Positions 26,562-36,985 of a DNA stretch of 48,417 nucleotides are shown here, piece after piece. Under the pieces are notes generated by a model that was given only the letters and a program-made list of their open reading frames with translations, searched no databases and was not told where the DNA came from. Source of the stretch: Pseudonocardiales bacterium (GTDB lineage: Bacteria; Actinomycetota; Actinomycetes; Mycobacteriales; Pseudonocardiaceae); assembly GCA_019244165.1 (NCBI GenBank), contig JAFATA010000052.1, positions 1 to 48,417 of the forward strand, read 5' to 3'. The translations under genes were made by a program, and so were the position numbers. The first letter of the stretch is position 1; each line of letters starts with the position of its first letter.

Positions 26562-26588
26562 ATGAACGCCGTTTCCACTGAGAGGTAG
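26562..26588 (+). promoter_or_regulatory. Short leader reading frame before the erm gene
   Basis: An ATG at 26562 starts an eight-residue frame, MNAVSTER, whose TAG at 26586-26588 ends one base before the GTG of the rRNA methyltransferase. Inducible erm genes are often preceded by short leader peptides, so translation-coupled control is possible. No classic ribosome binding site stands before this ATG, which limits confidence. Confidence 0.35.
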
Positions 26589-26589
26589 C

Positions 26590-27504
26590 GTGACTTTGCC
26601 AAGAAATTCTGTAGAACCGATACGCTCATACTCCACCCGGAATTTACATAACGCTGATTCCGCGAAGCGTCGCCGAGAACTTAGTCAGAACTTTTTTCGT
26701 AAAGCCCACGATATGCGAGTATTCGCAAGCCAAATTGCTTCGCCGCCAGATACTCAGATCGTGGAGATCGGCGCTGGTTCTGGTCAGATTACACAAGCCA
26801 TAGTTGACCTTCAATATTCAGTTTTAGCTCTGGAAATCGATGCAGCCTGGGCAGAATCCCTCAAGAAGCTCGCACTACCGCGAGTGCGGGTTCTGGAGAT
26901 AGACGCTCTGAACTGGACTCCGCCCGACAAAGAGTTAGTGCTAGTGGGAAATCTCCCCTTCAGTGTCGGGACTCGGATACTGCGACATGTTCTGAGTTTC
27001 GGGCCACAAGTTGTGCAAGAAGCTGTTTTTCTCCTTCAAAAGGAGTACGTTGCTAAACGAGTCGGCCACTGGGGCGGCAATCTATTTAATGCACAGTGGT
27101 CGCCCTGGTTTCGGTTCAAACAAGGCGCAAGCTTCCCCTGTACGGCGTTTCGCCCTGTGCCACGTTCGGACGCTACTACGCTAATCGTAAAGACTCATGA
27201 ATCTATCAGCCTCCCCTGGTCCGAACGAGTGGACTACCAGCGACTCTGGACGCGTATCTACACCACCGGTCAATCAAGCATCGGCGATGCCGCGAGCGTA
27301 GCGCTCGGCGGCAAGGCACAGGCTATTATATGCCGGTCCCGAGTGAGCTCTTCTAAACGGGTAAAGATGCTCGAGCGAATTGAGTGCGAAGAAATCTATC
27401 GCGCTTGGAGGGAAGGCGAGAGCATCCGAGCAGCCAGAAGTTCCAACTCCACCACGGACTCGCCAGGTTCTACGGGCCGCCCGAGGCGCCAACGGCGGAG
27501 TTAA
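26590..27504 (+). CDS. Erm-type 23S rRNA adenine N6-methyltransferase
   Basis: The 304-residue protein matches the Erm/KsgA fold. It has KRRRELSQNFFRK at about 25-37, the SAM motif VEIGAGSGQITQAI at about 58-71, the base-binding NLPFSVGTRILRHVL near 120 and FRPVPRSDATTLIV near 185. An Arg/Ser-rich tail of about 35 residues closes it, as in actinomycete Erm proteins. Erm enzymes methylate A2058 of 23S rRNA and give resistance to macrolides, lincosamides and streptogramin B. GC content is clearly lower than in neighbouring genes, which points to transfer. It lies just after the displaced rpl fragment and right before a copy of the dispersed repeat. Confidence 0.88.
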   Translation: MTLPRNSVEPIRSYSTRNLHNADSAKRRRELSQNFFRKAHDMRVFASQIASPPDTQIVEIGAGSGQITQAIVDLQYSVLALEIDAAWAESLKKLALPRVRVLEIDALNWTPPDKELVLVGNLPFSVGTRILRHVLSFGPQVVQEAVFLLQKEYVAKRVGHWGGNLFNAQWSPWFRFKQGASFPCTAFRPVPRSDATTLIVKTHESISLPWSERVDYQRLWTRIYTTGQSSIGDAASVALGGKAQAIICRSRVSSSKRVKMLERIECEEIYRAWREGESIRAARSSNSTTDSPGSTGRPRRQRRS

Positions 27505-27505
27505 T

Positions 27506-27519
27506 ACTGCAACGGCAGT
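27506..27519 (+). repeat. Dispersed repeat, left copy of an inverted pair
   Basis: ACTGCAACGGCAGT begins two bases after the erm stop. It matches the core of the repeat at 21446 and, inverted, the copy at 28112-28131. A TGATCACC motif lies about 53 bases inside, as in the element at 21442. Confidence 0.55.
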
Positions 27520-27583
27520 TGCGGCGTGTCGTGGGATGCTGAGGTCCGGCTGGCGGTGATGATCACCGTGTGGTGGATGTTGC

Positions 27584-27595
27584 GGGGGGGGGGGG
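27584..27595 (+). repeat. Run of 12 guanines
   Basis: An uninterrupted G12 tract lies in the non-coding stretch between erm and the gene fragment at 27708. Tracts of this length slip easily. No open gene depends on it visibly. The surrounding 27520-27707 holds no recognisable gene. Confidence 0.6.
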
Positions 27596-27707
27596 CGCGT
27601 CGTTGGATGCGGTGGCGGAGCTGATCGCGGGACGTTTCGCTAGACGGCTAGGGCCGACGAAGTCGGTTGGGATGAGTCAAGTTCGTCTTGTCGGAGCGGT
27701 TTGCTGG

Positions 27708-28107
27708 TCAGGCGGCGAGTCCGGCCTCTTGGGTGAGTTGGTCGAGGGCGTGTTGGTGGGCGCGGGCTGCGGTGTTCAGCCGGGTCGGTTCGGGTGGGTG
27801 GGGGTCGGTGAGTTGGGCTAGGCCCGGGTGTATCAGTCGGGTGTGCGGGTGGGTGATCAGCATGGCGTGGTGCAGGCCGGTGTCGGTGAGGTGGTAGCGG
27901 TGGCTGCCGGGGGTTCGGGTGATCAGGCCGTGGGCGCGGAGCCGCCGCAGGTCATAGCTCATCTGCCCGGCGGTGATGTCGTGTTTGTTGAGCAGTTGGG
28001 TGAGCAGGGCGTGCAGGTCGCGGTTGGCGAGTCCGTGGGGGAGCAGCCGGAAGATCAGCAGGGCTTGGAGCAGGGCGTGGGCTCGGTGGTCTGAGAGCGG
28101 CTTGTTT
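27708..28107 (-). pseudogene. C-terminal fragment of a large actinobacterial unknown protein
   Basis: The minus-strand frame is open from about 28107 without a start codon. It encodes LLQALLIFRLLPHGLANRDL, then LTQLLNKHDITAGQMSYDLR, RRLRAHGLITRTPGSHRYHL and TDTGLHHAMLITHPHTRLI, ending in LTQEAGLAA. As I recall, this is the C-terminal winged-helix-like part of a long family (about 400-500 residues) with many copies in actinobacterial genomes and no assigned function. The missing front ends exactly beside the inverted repeat copy at 28112, so the truncation and the repeat are probably linked. Confidence 0.65.
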
Positions 28108-28111
28108 CACA

Positions 28112-28131
28112 AGTGCCGTTGCGGCTGTTAC
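28112..28131 (-). repeat. Dispersed repeat, right copy of an inverted pair
   Basis: On the minus strand it reads GTAACAGCCGCAACGGCACT, close to the TAACACTGCAACGGCACT form at 21446. Together with 27506-27519 it brackets 626 bases holding the gene fragment and the G tract. It ends 7 bases before the stop of the RecB-like gene. Confidence 0.55.
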
Positions 28132-28137
28132 TCCCAC

Positions 28138-29010
28138 CTACTCGGCCTGGTCGCGGGCGGTCTGCGTGCCCGCGCCGAAGAGGTCCGGCCAGCCTGGGTA
28201 CGGGGGGCAGGTGCCGCCGAACGCTGGGCAGCGTGGTTTGTGGTCGCACCAGTCGCACATCCGGCTGGGGTTGGGGCGGAAGTCACCGCTGCGGGCAGCC
28301 CGCTGGATCGCTGACCAGATTGCGACAAGGGTCCGCTCGAAGCGGATCAGCTCCGCCTCATCGGGGGTGTAGCTCAACGCTTGCCGATCAGCCAGGTACA
28401 GCAGCCGCAGTTGGCGGGGCACCACCCCGCGGATCCGAAGCAGAACCAGTGCGTAGAACTTCATCTGGAACAGCGCCTTGGCTTCGAACAGCCCCCGTGG
28501 TGCGGTACCAGATTTGTAGTCCACCACCCGGATCTCCCCGCTCGGGGCGACGTCGAGCCGGTCGATGTATCCCCGCAGCAGCAGCGGCCTCTCATCCCCG
28601 TCAGCGCCCAGCTCCGCCTCCACCAGTAGCTCACAGGCCTCGGGCTGGATCAGCCGGGGATCCTCCAGCGCGAAGTAGGCATCAACCAGCGCGCGTGCCG
28701 AGTCGAGCCACTCAGCCAGCTCCGGATCCTCGGGGCCGGCGAACAGCCCGGCCAGCTCCGGGCTGCCGGCCAGGACATCGCGCCAGGCGGGGGCAACCAG
28801 CTCGCGTCCGGCCTCGGCGTCTCGCCGGTCGGGGGAAAGTGCGAAAAGCCGCTCTAGCACGGCGTGCACCACGGTGCCGCGGACCTGCGACCGGCTCGGT
28901 GTCTCGGGCAGCCGGTCCAGTGCCCGGAACCGGTACAGCAGCGGGCACTGCTTGAAATCCGCCGCCCGCGACGGTGACAGGGCTGGGCGCCTCGCACAGA
29001 TCTCCGTCAT
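28138..29010 (-). CDS. RecB-family PD-(D/E)XK exonuclease
   Basis: The 290-residue protein resembles the nuclease domain of RecB/AddB. The N-terminus has LSPSRAADFKQCPLLYRFRA, the core has RGTVVHAVLERLF, LRGYIDRLDV and VVDYKSG with catalytic Asp and Lys, and the end carries CDWCDHKPRC, so four Cys may hold an iron-sulfur cluster. It probably processes DNA ends, but no helicase partner is nearby. ATG 29010 is chosen; the longer frame to 29076 enters the divergent promoter of trmI. The same gene lies next to trmI in mycobacteria. Confidence 0.9.
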   Translation of the reverse strand: MTEICARRPALSPSRAADFKQCPLLYRFRALDRLPETPSRSQVRGTVVHAVLERLFALSPDRRDAEAGRELVAPAWRDVLAGSPELAGLFAGPEDPELAEWLDSARALVDAYFALEDPRLIQPEACELLVEAELGADGDERPLLLRGYIDRLDVAPSGEIRVVDYKSGTAPRGLFEAKALFQMKFYALVLLRIRGVVPRQLRLLYLADRQALSYTPDEAELIRFERTLVAIWSAIQRAARSGDFRPNPSRMCDWCDHKPRCPAFGGTCPPYPGWPDLFGAGTQTARDQAE

Positions 29011-29078
29011 AGCGCGCAGGGTAGGCGAGCCCCCCGACAACGCTGCGCACCCGTACGGGCGGCGGTCTGTCACCATGA

Positions 29079-29930
<852 letters not shown>

Positions 29931-30038
29931 CCGTCCCTGTGTAGTCGCCCCGGCGATTGCTCTGCCGTTAACTCCCGGTTCTGACGCGCCGTCCCGTACC
30001 GTTAATGGTCTCCAGAGCCATGCGGGAGGAGGTGCCTC

Positions 30039-31823
30039 GTGCCGCACGATTATTCCGGCAACCGAGCCGCTGAGGGTCGAGACCGCATCGACCCCGCGCT
30101 AGCCGCTCAGATCAGGGTCCTCGAGGATGAGGTGACGCTGCTGCGTCGTCGCTTGACCGAGTCGCCCCGGCACGTCCGGTTGCTCGAGGAGCGCCTTGCC
30201 GAGGCTTCCGCGTCGGTGGCCCAGCTCACCGAGCGGAACGCCAAACTGGTGGAGACGCTGCGGGAGGCCCGCAGCCAGCTTCTCGCGTTACGCGAGGAAG
30301 TTGACCGGCTGGCTCAGCCGCCCAGCGGCTACGGCGTGTTCCTCGCCCGCTTCGATGACTGCTCCGTGGACGTGTTCACCTCCGGGCGCCGGATGCGGGT
30401 GGCGGTGTCACCCGCGGTCGACGTTCCGCAGCTGCGCCGCGGGCAGAGCGTGCGGCTCAATGAAGCGCTGACCGTGGTGGAGGCAAGCACCTTCGAGGCG
30501 ACCGGCGAGGTCTGCGCACTGCGCGAAGTACTGGCCTGTGGCCAGCGGGCGCTGGTCGTCGGGCACGCCGACGAAGAGCGCGTGGTGTGGCTGGCTGACC
30601 CGCTGTTGCCCGGTGCGGACAACCCTGACGCCGTATCACTGAAGCCGGGTGACTCCCTGCTGGTGGACACCAAGGCCGCGTACGCCTACGAGCGGGTGCC
30701 CAAGGCGGAGGTCGAGGATCTCGTACTGGAGGAGGTCCCCGACGTCGGCTACGAGGACATTGGTGGCCTGGCTAACCAGATCGAGCAGATCCGCGACGCC
30801 GTCGAGCTGCCATTCCTGCATGCCGAGCTGTTCCGCACCTACGAGCTGCGCCCACCCAAAGGTGTGCTGCTCTACGGCCCTCCTGGATGCGGCAAGACCC
30901 TGATCGCCAAAGCGGTGGCCAACTCACTGGCCAAGAAGGTGGCCCAGGTCCGCGGGGACAACGACGCCAAGAGTTACTTCCTTAATATTAAGGGCCCCGA
31001 GCTGCTCAACAAGTACGTCGGGGAAACTGAGCGGCACATTCGAATGATCTTCCAGCGAGCCAGAGAGAAGGCGTCAGAGGGCACCCCGGTCATCGTGTTC
31101 TTCGACGAGATGGATTCGATCTTCCGTACTCGCGGATCGGGGGTTTCCTCCGACGTCGAGACCACGATTGTGCCGCAGCTGCTCAGCGAGATCGACGGGG
31201 TGGAGGGGTTGGAGAACGTCATCGTCATCGGTGCCTCCAACCGCGAGGACATGATCGATCCAGCGATTCTGCGCCCCGGGCGGCTTGACGTGAAGATCAA
31301 GATTGAGCGTCCGGACGCCGAGGCGGCCAAGGATGTCTTCTCCAAGTACCTGACGACGACGCTGCCGCTGCACGCCGACGATCTCGCCGAATTCGGTCAT
31401 GACCGCCGGGCCTGCATTCAGGCGATGATCCAGGGCACCGTCGAGCGGATGTACGCCGAGAGCGAGGAAAACCGTTTCCTGGAAGTAACCTACGCCAACG
31501 GCGACAAGGAGGTCCTCTACTTCCGGGACTTCAACTCCGGCGCGATGATCCAGAACATCGTGGACCGGGCGAAGAAGAAGGCTATCAAGTCGGTGCTGGA
31601 AACCGGGCAGCCGGGGTTACGCATGACCCATCTGCTCGACTCGATCGTCGACGAGTTCGCGGAGAACGAGGACCTACCCAACACCACCAACCCGGACGAC
31701 TGGGCGCGGATCTCGGGCAAGAAAGGTGAGCGGATCGTCTACATCCGCACTCTGGTAACTGGCAAGAACGCGGACTCCGGGCGGGCTATCGACACAGCCA
31801 CCAACACTGGCCAATACCTGTAG
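30039..31823 (+). CDS. arc: Proteasome-associated AAA ATPase ARC/Mpa
   Basis: The 594-residue protein is the hexameric unfoldase that feeds pupylated proteins into the 20S proteasome. It shows a coiled coil at about 22-95 that captures Pup, two OB-type domains at about 95-230, and an AAA domain with GPPGCGKT near 281 and [11 protein letters not shown] near 352. The C-terminus ends in GQYL, the motif that docks into the proteasome alpha ring. GTG 30039 follows a strong GGGAGGAGGT box. In mycobacteria the gene is called mpa. It heads the plus-strand Pup-proteasome block. Confidence 0.97.
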   Translation: MPHDYSGNRAAEGRDRIDPALAAQIRVLEDEVTLLRRRLTESPRHVRLLEERLAEASASVAQLTERNAKLVETLREARSQLLALREEVDRLAQPPSGYGVFLARFDDCSVDVFTSGRRMRVAVSPAVDVPQLRRGQSVRLNEALTVVEASTFEATGEVCALREVLACGQRALVVGHADEERVVWLADPLLPGADNPDAVSLKPGDSLLVDTKAAYAYERVPKAEVEDLVLEEVPDVGYEDIGGLANQIEQIRDAVELPFLHAELFRTYELRPPKGVLLYGPPGCGKTLIAKAVANSLAKKVAQVRGDNDAKSYFLNIKGPELLNKYVGETERHIRMIFQRAREKASEGTPVIVFFDEMDSIFRTRGSGVSSDVETTIVPQLLSEIDGVEGLENVIVIGASNREDMIDPAILRPGRLDVKIKIERPDAEAAKDVFSKYLTTTLPLHADDLAEFGHDRRACIQAMIQGTVERMYAESEENRFLEVTYANGDKEVLYFRDFNSGAMIQNIVDRAKKKAIKSVLETGQPGLRMTHLLDSIVDEFAENEDLPNTTNPDDWARISGKKGERIVYIRTLVTGKNADSGRAIDTATNTGQYL

Positions 31824-31944
31824 CCGCATACCTGTAGTCCCACTTGTAGCCCGGTCGTCGGCGGGCTGAACGGGAGGGTGCCGGCGGCGCGGCGGCCGCA
31901 GACGCCCTCACCGGGCTGCACGCCGGGCACGTACGCTGCGGAGT

Positions 31945-33459
31945 ATGCGCCGGATCATGGGAACCGAGGTAGAGTACGGCATCTCAGTGCCCGGGGACTG
32001 CACCGCCAACCCCGTCCTGACGTCAACCCAGGTCGTGCTGGCCTACGCCGCGGCGGCCGAGGTGCCGCGAGCCAAGCGAGCCCGGTGGGACTATGAGGTG
32101 GAGTCCCCGCTGCGGGACGCCCGCGGGTTCGACCTGGGCGTCCCCGGGGTTGCACAGCCCGATCCGGAACTGGACGACCTCGGCGCGGCGAATGTCATCC
32201 TCACCAACGGTGCCCGGCTCTACGTCGACCACGCACACCCGGAATTTTCCAGTCCCGAGGTCACCAACCCGCGCGACGCGGTGATCTGGGACAAGGCCGG
32301 CGAGCGGATCATGGAAGAAGCCGCGCTGCGCGCCCGAACCGTCCCCGACCAGCCTCTTTTCCAGCTGTACAAGAACAACGTGGATGGCAAGGGCGCCTCC
32401 TACGGTGCCCACGAGAACTACCTGATGGCGCGCGCCACGCCGTTCACGATGGTCATCGCCGGGTTGACCCCGTTCTTTGCCTCCCGCCAGGTGATCTGCG
32501 GATCCGGCCGGGTGGGCCTTGGGCCTGCCGGGGAGCACCCCGGGTTCCAGCTGTCGCAGCGGGCGGACTACATCGAGGTCGAGGTCGGGCTGGAGACCAC
32601 CCTGAAACGCGGCATCATCAACACCCGGGACGAGCCGCACGCTGACGCCGACAAGTACCGGCGGCTGCACGTCATCATCGGTGACGCCAACCTCGCGGAG
32701 TACTCCACCTACCTCAAGGTCGGGACCACCGCGCTGGTCCTGGACCTGATCGAAGCTGGGGAACGCTTCGACGATTTGCGCCTGGTCGATGCGGTGCGGG
32801 CGGTGCACACGATCAGCCGCGACCCGTCCCTGAAGGCGACGGTAGAAGTGTCCGGTGGTCGCCGCTTCACCGGCCTGGACCTCCAGCGCGCCTACCACGA
32901 GCGGGTTGCGCGGTTCCTCGCCCGCCACGGTGACCCCGAGGGCACCTCGGAGGGCGGCGCCGAGCACGTCCTCAGCACCTGGGGGGAAACGCTCGACGCA
33001 CTCGCGCGGGACCCGATGGAGTGCGCCGACCGGCTGGACTGGCCCGCCAAGCTGCAACTACTCGAGGGTTACCGGGCCCGGGACAGTCTGGGATGGGGCT
33101 GCTCCCGGCTGCAGCTGGTCGATCTGCAGTACTCCGACGTGCGGATGCACAAGGGCCTGTACAACCGCCTGGTGGCCCGGGGCTCCATGAAGCGGTTGGT
33201 CACCGAGGAGGAGGTGCGCGCAGCCATCACCCGGCCGCCGGAAGACACCCGCGCCTACTTCCGCGGTCGGTGTCTGGAGCGCTACGCCACGGAGGTGGCC
33301 GCGGCATCCTGGGACTCGGTCATCTTCGATCTTGGTCGGGAATCCCTGGTCCGTATCCCGACCCTGGAACCGTTACGGGGTACCCGCGCGCACGTCGGCG
33401 CGCTGCTGGACGCTTCGAACACGGCTGCGGAACTGGTGGCAGCGCTCACCCAGGGCTGA
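31945..33459 (+). CDS. dop: Depupylase/Pup deamidase
   Basis: The 504-residue protein belongs to the carboxylate-amine ligase-like fold shared with PafA. It opens with [16 protein letters not shown], the nucleotide-site glutamates, and contains [50 protein letters not shown] and the Dop-specific loop after the first strand (about 35-75). Dop turns the C-terminal Gln of Pup into Glu and removes Pup from substrates. Pup here ends in Gln, so the deamidase step is needed. It lies between arc and pup. Confidence 0.97.
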   Translation: MRRIMGTEVEYGISVPGDCTANPVLTSTQVVLAYAAAAEVPRAKRARWDYEVESPLRDARGFDLGVPGVAQPDPELDDLGAANVILTNGARLYVDHAHPEFSSPEVTNPRDAVIWDKAGERIMEEAALRARTVPDQPLFQLYKNNVDGKGASYGAHENYLMARATPFTMVIAGLTPFFASRQVICGSGRVGLGPAGEHPGFQLSQRADYIEVEVGLETTLKRGIINTRDEPHADADKYRRLHVIIGDANLAEYSTYLKVGTTALVLDLIEAGERFDDLRLVDAVRAVHTISRDPSLKATVEVSGGRRFTGLDLQRAYHERVARFLARHGDPEGTSEGGAEHVLSTWGETLDALARDPMECADRLDWPAKLQLLEGYRARDSLGWGCSRLQLVDLQYSDVRMHKGLYNRLVARGSMKRLVTEEEVRAAITRPPEDTRAYFRGRCLERYATEVAAASWDSVIFDLGRESLVRIPTLEPLRGTRAHVGALLDASNTAAELVAALTQG

Positions 33460-33537
33460 CCACCCGACTGGCCTGGGAGCGGTTGTCGGTGTTGCTGGGT
33501 ACTGTTTGGGCAGAGACAACTCGGTCCGGGAGGCGAA

Positions 33538-33729
33538 ATGTCCCAGGAGAAGGTACAGCGTCAAGGCGGCGGCGGAGACGACGAGATGACCGACGGTGCG
33601 CCAGCTGGCCAGGAACGTCGGGAGAAGCTCGGTGAGGACGTGGACGCAATCCTTGACGAAATCGACGATGTGCTTGAGGAGAACGCCGAAGACTTCGTCC
33701 GGGCCTATGTCCAGAAGGGTGGCCAGTGA
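33538..33729 (+). CDS. pup: Prokaryotic ubiquitin-like protein
   Basis: The 63-residue protein is disordered and acidic. It has a Gly/Gln-rich N-terminus, the Arc-binding helix DVDAILDEIDDVLEENAEDF at about 34-53 and the ending YVQKGGQ. The terminal Gln must be deamidated by Dop before PafA attaches it to lysines of target proteins. ATG 33538 lies 78 bases after dop. Length and ending are typical of the family. Confidence 0.97.
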   Translation: MSQEKVQRQGGGGDDEMTDGAPAGQERREKLGEDVDAILDEIDDVLEENAEDFVRAYVQKGGQ

Positions 33730-33810
33730 CAGGCCACCCGAGCGGGCCGGGCATCATGGTTGGGGCAGCGAGGGACTGTCACAACGGGAGCAAGGAGACG
33801 ATCACAGCCG

Positions 33811-34671
33811 ATGGACCAGTCCTCGGTCGGGCGCTATCCGGGAGCGGCTCTGCCGGCGGCGTACTTTGCGGTGGGTAGCTCGTCGTTCACGGATTTCCTC
33901 GCCGCGACGTCCCCTGACCTGTTACCCGGGCGCCGGGTGAGCGGCGTGCCGGCTGGCCTTGAACCGGTGGACAGCCGGCACGCCACGACCATCGTGGCGG
34001 TCACCTTCAGTGGCGGGGTGCTCATCGCGGGGGACCGCCGGGCGACCCGGGGTAACCTCATCGCCCAGCGTGATATGGAGAAAGTATTCGTTGTCGACGA
34101 CTACTCTGCGGTGGGTATCGCAGGGACTGCCGGTATCGCCCTGGAAATGGTGCGCTTATTCGCTGTCGAACTGCGGCACTACGAGAAGATCGAGGGGGTG
34201 CCGCTGACCCTAGACGGCAAAGCCAACAAACTGGCCGGCATGGTTCGGGGCAATCTTGAAGGCGCCATGCAAGGGCTAGCGGCGGTGCCGCTGTTCGTCG
34301 GCTACGATCTTGATTCCCCCGACACGGAGCAGGCTGGCCGGATCGTCTCCTACGACGTCGTCGGCGGCCGATACGACGAGACGCTTGGTTATTACGCGGT
34401 GGGCTCAGGCTCGCTGTTCGCCCGCTCATCGTTGAAAAAGCTGTATGACCCGATGATGGAGGCCGATGCCGCAGTCCGGGCTGCCATGGAAGCCTTGCAC
34501 GACGCCGCCGACGAGGACAGCGCGACAGGGGGGTTGGATTCCATCCGCCGGATCTACCCGGTGGTGATCACGGTCACCGCCGCGGATGGGGCCGTCCGGA
34601 TGTCCGATGAGCAGGCCGGCCAGGTCGCCGACCTGGTGGTGGAAGCCCGCAAGCGCAAGCCTGGCGGCTGA
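33811..34671 (+). CDS. prcB: 20S proteasome beta subunit
   Basis: The 286-residue precursor carries a propeptide of 58 residues. It ends before [20 protein letters not shown], where Thr59 becomes the N-terminal nucleophile of the mature subunit, with Asp and Lys of the site following. The protein forms the two inner rings of the core particle. ATG 33811 (MDQSS) matches the usual start; the longer frame to 33760 is rejected. It lies between pup and prcA. Confidence 0.97.
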   Translation: MDQSSVGRYPGAALPAAYFAVGSSSFTDFLAATSPDLLPGRRVSGVPAGLEPVDSRHATTIVAVTFSGGVLIAGDRRATRGNLIAQRDMEKVFVVDDYSAVGIAGTAGIALEMVRLFAVELRHYEKIEGVPLTLDGKANKLAGMVRGNLEGAMQGLAAVPLFVGYDLDSPDTEQAGRIVSYDVVGGRYDETLGYYAVGSGSLFARSSLKKLYDPMMEADAAVRAAMEALHDAADEDSATGGLDSIRRIYPVVITVTAADGAVRMSDEQAGQVADLVVEARKRKPGG

Positions 34672-34723
34672 GGCTACCCTCGTCCTTCCCGCTCCAGTCC
34701 GTCTCCACCCAGGAGTTCCCGCT

Positions 34724-35494
34724 GTGACGATGCCGTTCTACGCCTCGGTCGAGCAGATCATGCGCGATCGCTCGGAGCTCGCCCGCAAAGGCATCGCCCG
34801 GGGCCGCGGTGTCGTCGTGCTCAGTTACTCACGCGGGGTGCTGTTCGTCGCCGAGAACCTGTCCACTGCGCTGCATAAGATCTCGGAGATCTACGATCGG
34901 ATCGGTTTCGCCGCCGTCGGCCGGTACAACGAATACGAGGCGCTGCGCCAAGCCGGGATCAGGCACGCCGACGTCCGCGGCTACTCCTACGATCGGCGTG
35001 ATGTCACCGGACGCGCCCTGGCCAATACCTACGCGCAGACTCTCGGCACGATTTTCTCCGAACAGCAGAAGCCCTTCGAGGTGGAGCTGTGCGTCGCCGA
35101 GGTGGGCGCCGGTCCGGATTCCGATCAGCTCTACCACCTGACCTACGACGGTTCCATCGGTGATGAGCCGGACTTCGTCGTGATGGGCGGTCAGGCCGAG
35201 GTCATCTCCACGGCGCTCAAGGAGTCCTTCCGGCAGGACATGGACACCGCGGAGGCCGTCGCTGCCGCGGTGAGTGCCCTGAGTTCGGTCTCCACCAGCG
35301 TCGATGGCGCCGGCACCCGCACCTTGGGCGTCGGCCAGCTGGAGGTTGCGGTCCTGGACCGGTCCCGTCCGCGCCGCGCGTTCCGCCGCATCACCGGCAC
35401 GGCCCTCACCGCGCTGCTCACCAGCGTCGAGACTCCACCCGCCGAGGGCACGAACGGCACGTCCACCGATGGTGGACCCAGCAACGGCACCTGA
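34724..35494 (+). CDS. prcA: 20S proteasome alpha subunit
   Basis: The 256-residue protein forms the outer rings and gate of the proteasome. It begins [20 protein letters not shown], the gating N-terminus, followed by [20 protein letters not shown] and a long central domain with [17 protein letters not shown]. The C-terminal 25 residues are Thr/Gly-rich and variable. GTG 34724 has AGGAG eight bases before it; an ATG two codons later is also possible. The longer frame to 34586 overlaps prcB. Confidence 0.96.
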   Translation: MTMPFYASVEQIMRDRSELARKGIARGRGVVVLSYSRGVLFVAENLSTALHKISEIYDRIGFAAVGRYNEYEALRQAGIRHADVRGYSYDRRDVTGRALANTYAQTLGTIFSEQQKPFEVELCVAEVGAGPDSDQLYHLTYDGSIGDEPDFVVMGGQAEVISTALKESFRQDMDTAEAVAAAVSALSSVSTSVDGAGTRTLGVGQLEVAVLDRSRPRRAFRRITGTALTALLTSVETPPAEGTNGTSTDGGPSNGT

Positions 35495-35612
35495 CCGAGG
35501 GCAACGCGGGATCCCGTGCGCTACTCTCCGCCACCAGCGCGGCACGGTTACCGCCTAAGTGAGCCCGTACGGACGGCCTCCAGGATGGCCCCGGCGGCCT
35601 AGGCTGGGAGGC

Positions 35613-36971
35613 ATGCAGCGTCGGATCTTCGGTATCGAGACCGAGTTCGGAGTCACCTGCACCTTTCACGGCCAGCGCAGATTGTCGCCAGATGAGGTCG
35701 CCCGCTATCTGTTCCGCCGGGTGGTCTCCTGGGGTCGCTCGTCCAACGTCTTCCTGCGCAACGGCTCCCGGCTCTACCTCGACGTGGGATCGCACCCCGA
35801 GTACGCCACCGCCGAGTGCGACGACCTGATCCAGCTGGTGACCCATGACAAGGCCGGTGAGCGGATTCTCGAGGACCTCCTGGTGGATGCCGAGCGGCGG
35901 CTGGCCGACGAGGGCATCGGGGGAGACATCTTCCTGTTCAAGAACAACACCGACTCCGCGGGTAACTCCTACGGCTGCCACGAGAACTATTTGGTAGCTC
36001 GGGCGGGGGAATTCTCGCGGATCGCCGATGTGCTGTTGCCCTTCCTGGTCACCCGGCAGCTGATCTGCGGTGCGGGCAAGGTGCTGCAGACACCCCGCGG
36101 CGCGGTGTACTGCCTGTCGCAGCGGGCTGAGCACATCTGGGAGGGAGTCTCCTCGGCGACGACCCGTTCCCGCCCAATCATCAACACCCGGGATGAGCCG
36201 CACGCCGACGCCGAACGGTACCGTCGCCTGCACGTGATCGTCGGTGACTCGAACATGTCCGAGGTGACCACCTTGCTCAAGGTGGGCACCGCCAACCTGG
36301 TCTTGGAGATGGTGGAGGAAGGAGTGGCGTTTCGCGACTTCACCCTGGACAACCCGATCCGGGCGATCCGTGAGATCAGCCACGACCTCACCGGCCGGCG
36401 CGGGGTGCGGCTGGCCGGCGGCCGCGAGGCCTCCGCGTTGGAGATCCAGCGGGAGTACTACGCGCGCGCCGCAGATCACGTCGCCCGCCGGGGAAGCGAT
36501 CCACTGACCGACCGGGTGATGGAGCTGTGGGATCGCACGCTGGGCGCGGTCGAGCGGCAGGATCTCGGCCTGATCGACCGTGAGATCGACTGGGCGATCA
36601 AGCACCGGTTGGTGGAGCGCTACCGAGCCAAGCATCGGATGGACCTGTCCAACCCGCGAATCGCGCAACTGGACCTCGCCTACCACGATATCCGCCACGG
36701 CCGCGGCCTCTTCGACCTGCTCCAGCGCAAGGCGCTGGTCGACCGGGTGACCGACGACGGCGAGATCGAGGCCGCCAAGGACACCCCGCCCGCCACCACC
36801 CGAGCCAAGCTGCGTGGCGACTTCATCGCCGCTGCCCAGGCGGCAGGCCGCGACTTCACCGTCGACTGGGTTCACCTCAAGCTCAACGACCAGGCCCAGC
36901 GCACCGTGTTGTGCAAGGACCCGTTCCGTGCCGTGGACGAGCGGGTGGAGAGGCTCATAGCGTCGCTGTAG
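35613..36971 (+). CDS. pafA: Pup-protein ligase
   Basis: PafA uses ATP to activate the C-terminal Glu of Pup and attach it to lysines. The 452-residue protein begins [16 protein letters not shown] with the metal-binding glutamates and contains [35 protein letters not shown] and [19 protein letters not shown]. It is a paralog of the dop product, but lacks the Dop loop. GGGAGG precedes ATG 35613. pafB follows after a 14-base gap. Confidence 0.97.
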   Translation: MQRRIFGIETEFGVTCTFHGQRRLSPDEVARYLFRRVVSWGRSSNVFLRNGSRLYLDVGSHPEYATAECDDLIQLVTHDKAGERILEDLLVDAERRLADEGIGGDIFLFKNNTDSAGNSYGCHENYLVARAGEFSRIADVLLPFLVTRQLICGAGKVLQTPRGAVYCLSQRAEHIWEGVSSATTRSRPIINTRDEPHADAERYRRLHVIVGDSNMSEVTTLLKVGTANLVLEMVEEGVAFRDFTLDNPIRAIREISHDLTGRRGVRLAGGREASALEIQREYYARAADHVARRGSDPLTDRVMELWDRTLGAVERQDLGLIDREIDWAIKHRLVERYRAKHRMDLSNPRIAQLDLAYHDIRHGRGLFDLLQRKALVDRVTDDGEIEAAKDTPPATTRAKLRGDFIAAAQAAGRDFTVDWVHLKLNDQAQRTVLCKDPFRAVDERVERLIASL

Positions 36972-36985
36972 CTAGGCTGCACCCC

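Noticed and set aside
27570..27821. 83-codon plus-strand frame containing the G12 tract
   Set aside because: It overlaps the opposite-strand protein fragment, is Gly/Val-biased as expected from its shadow and has no family pattern.
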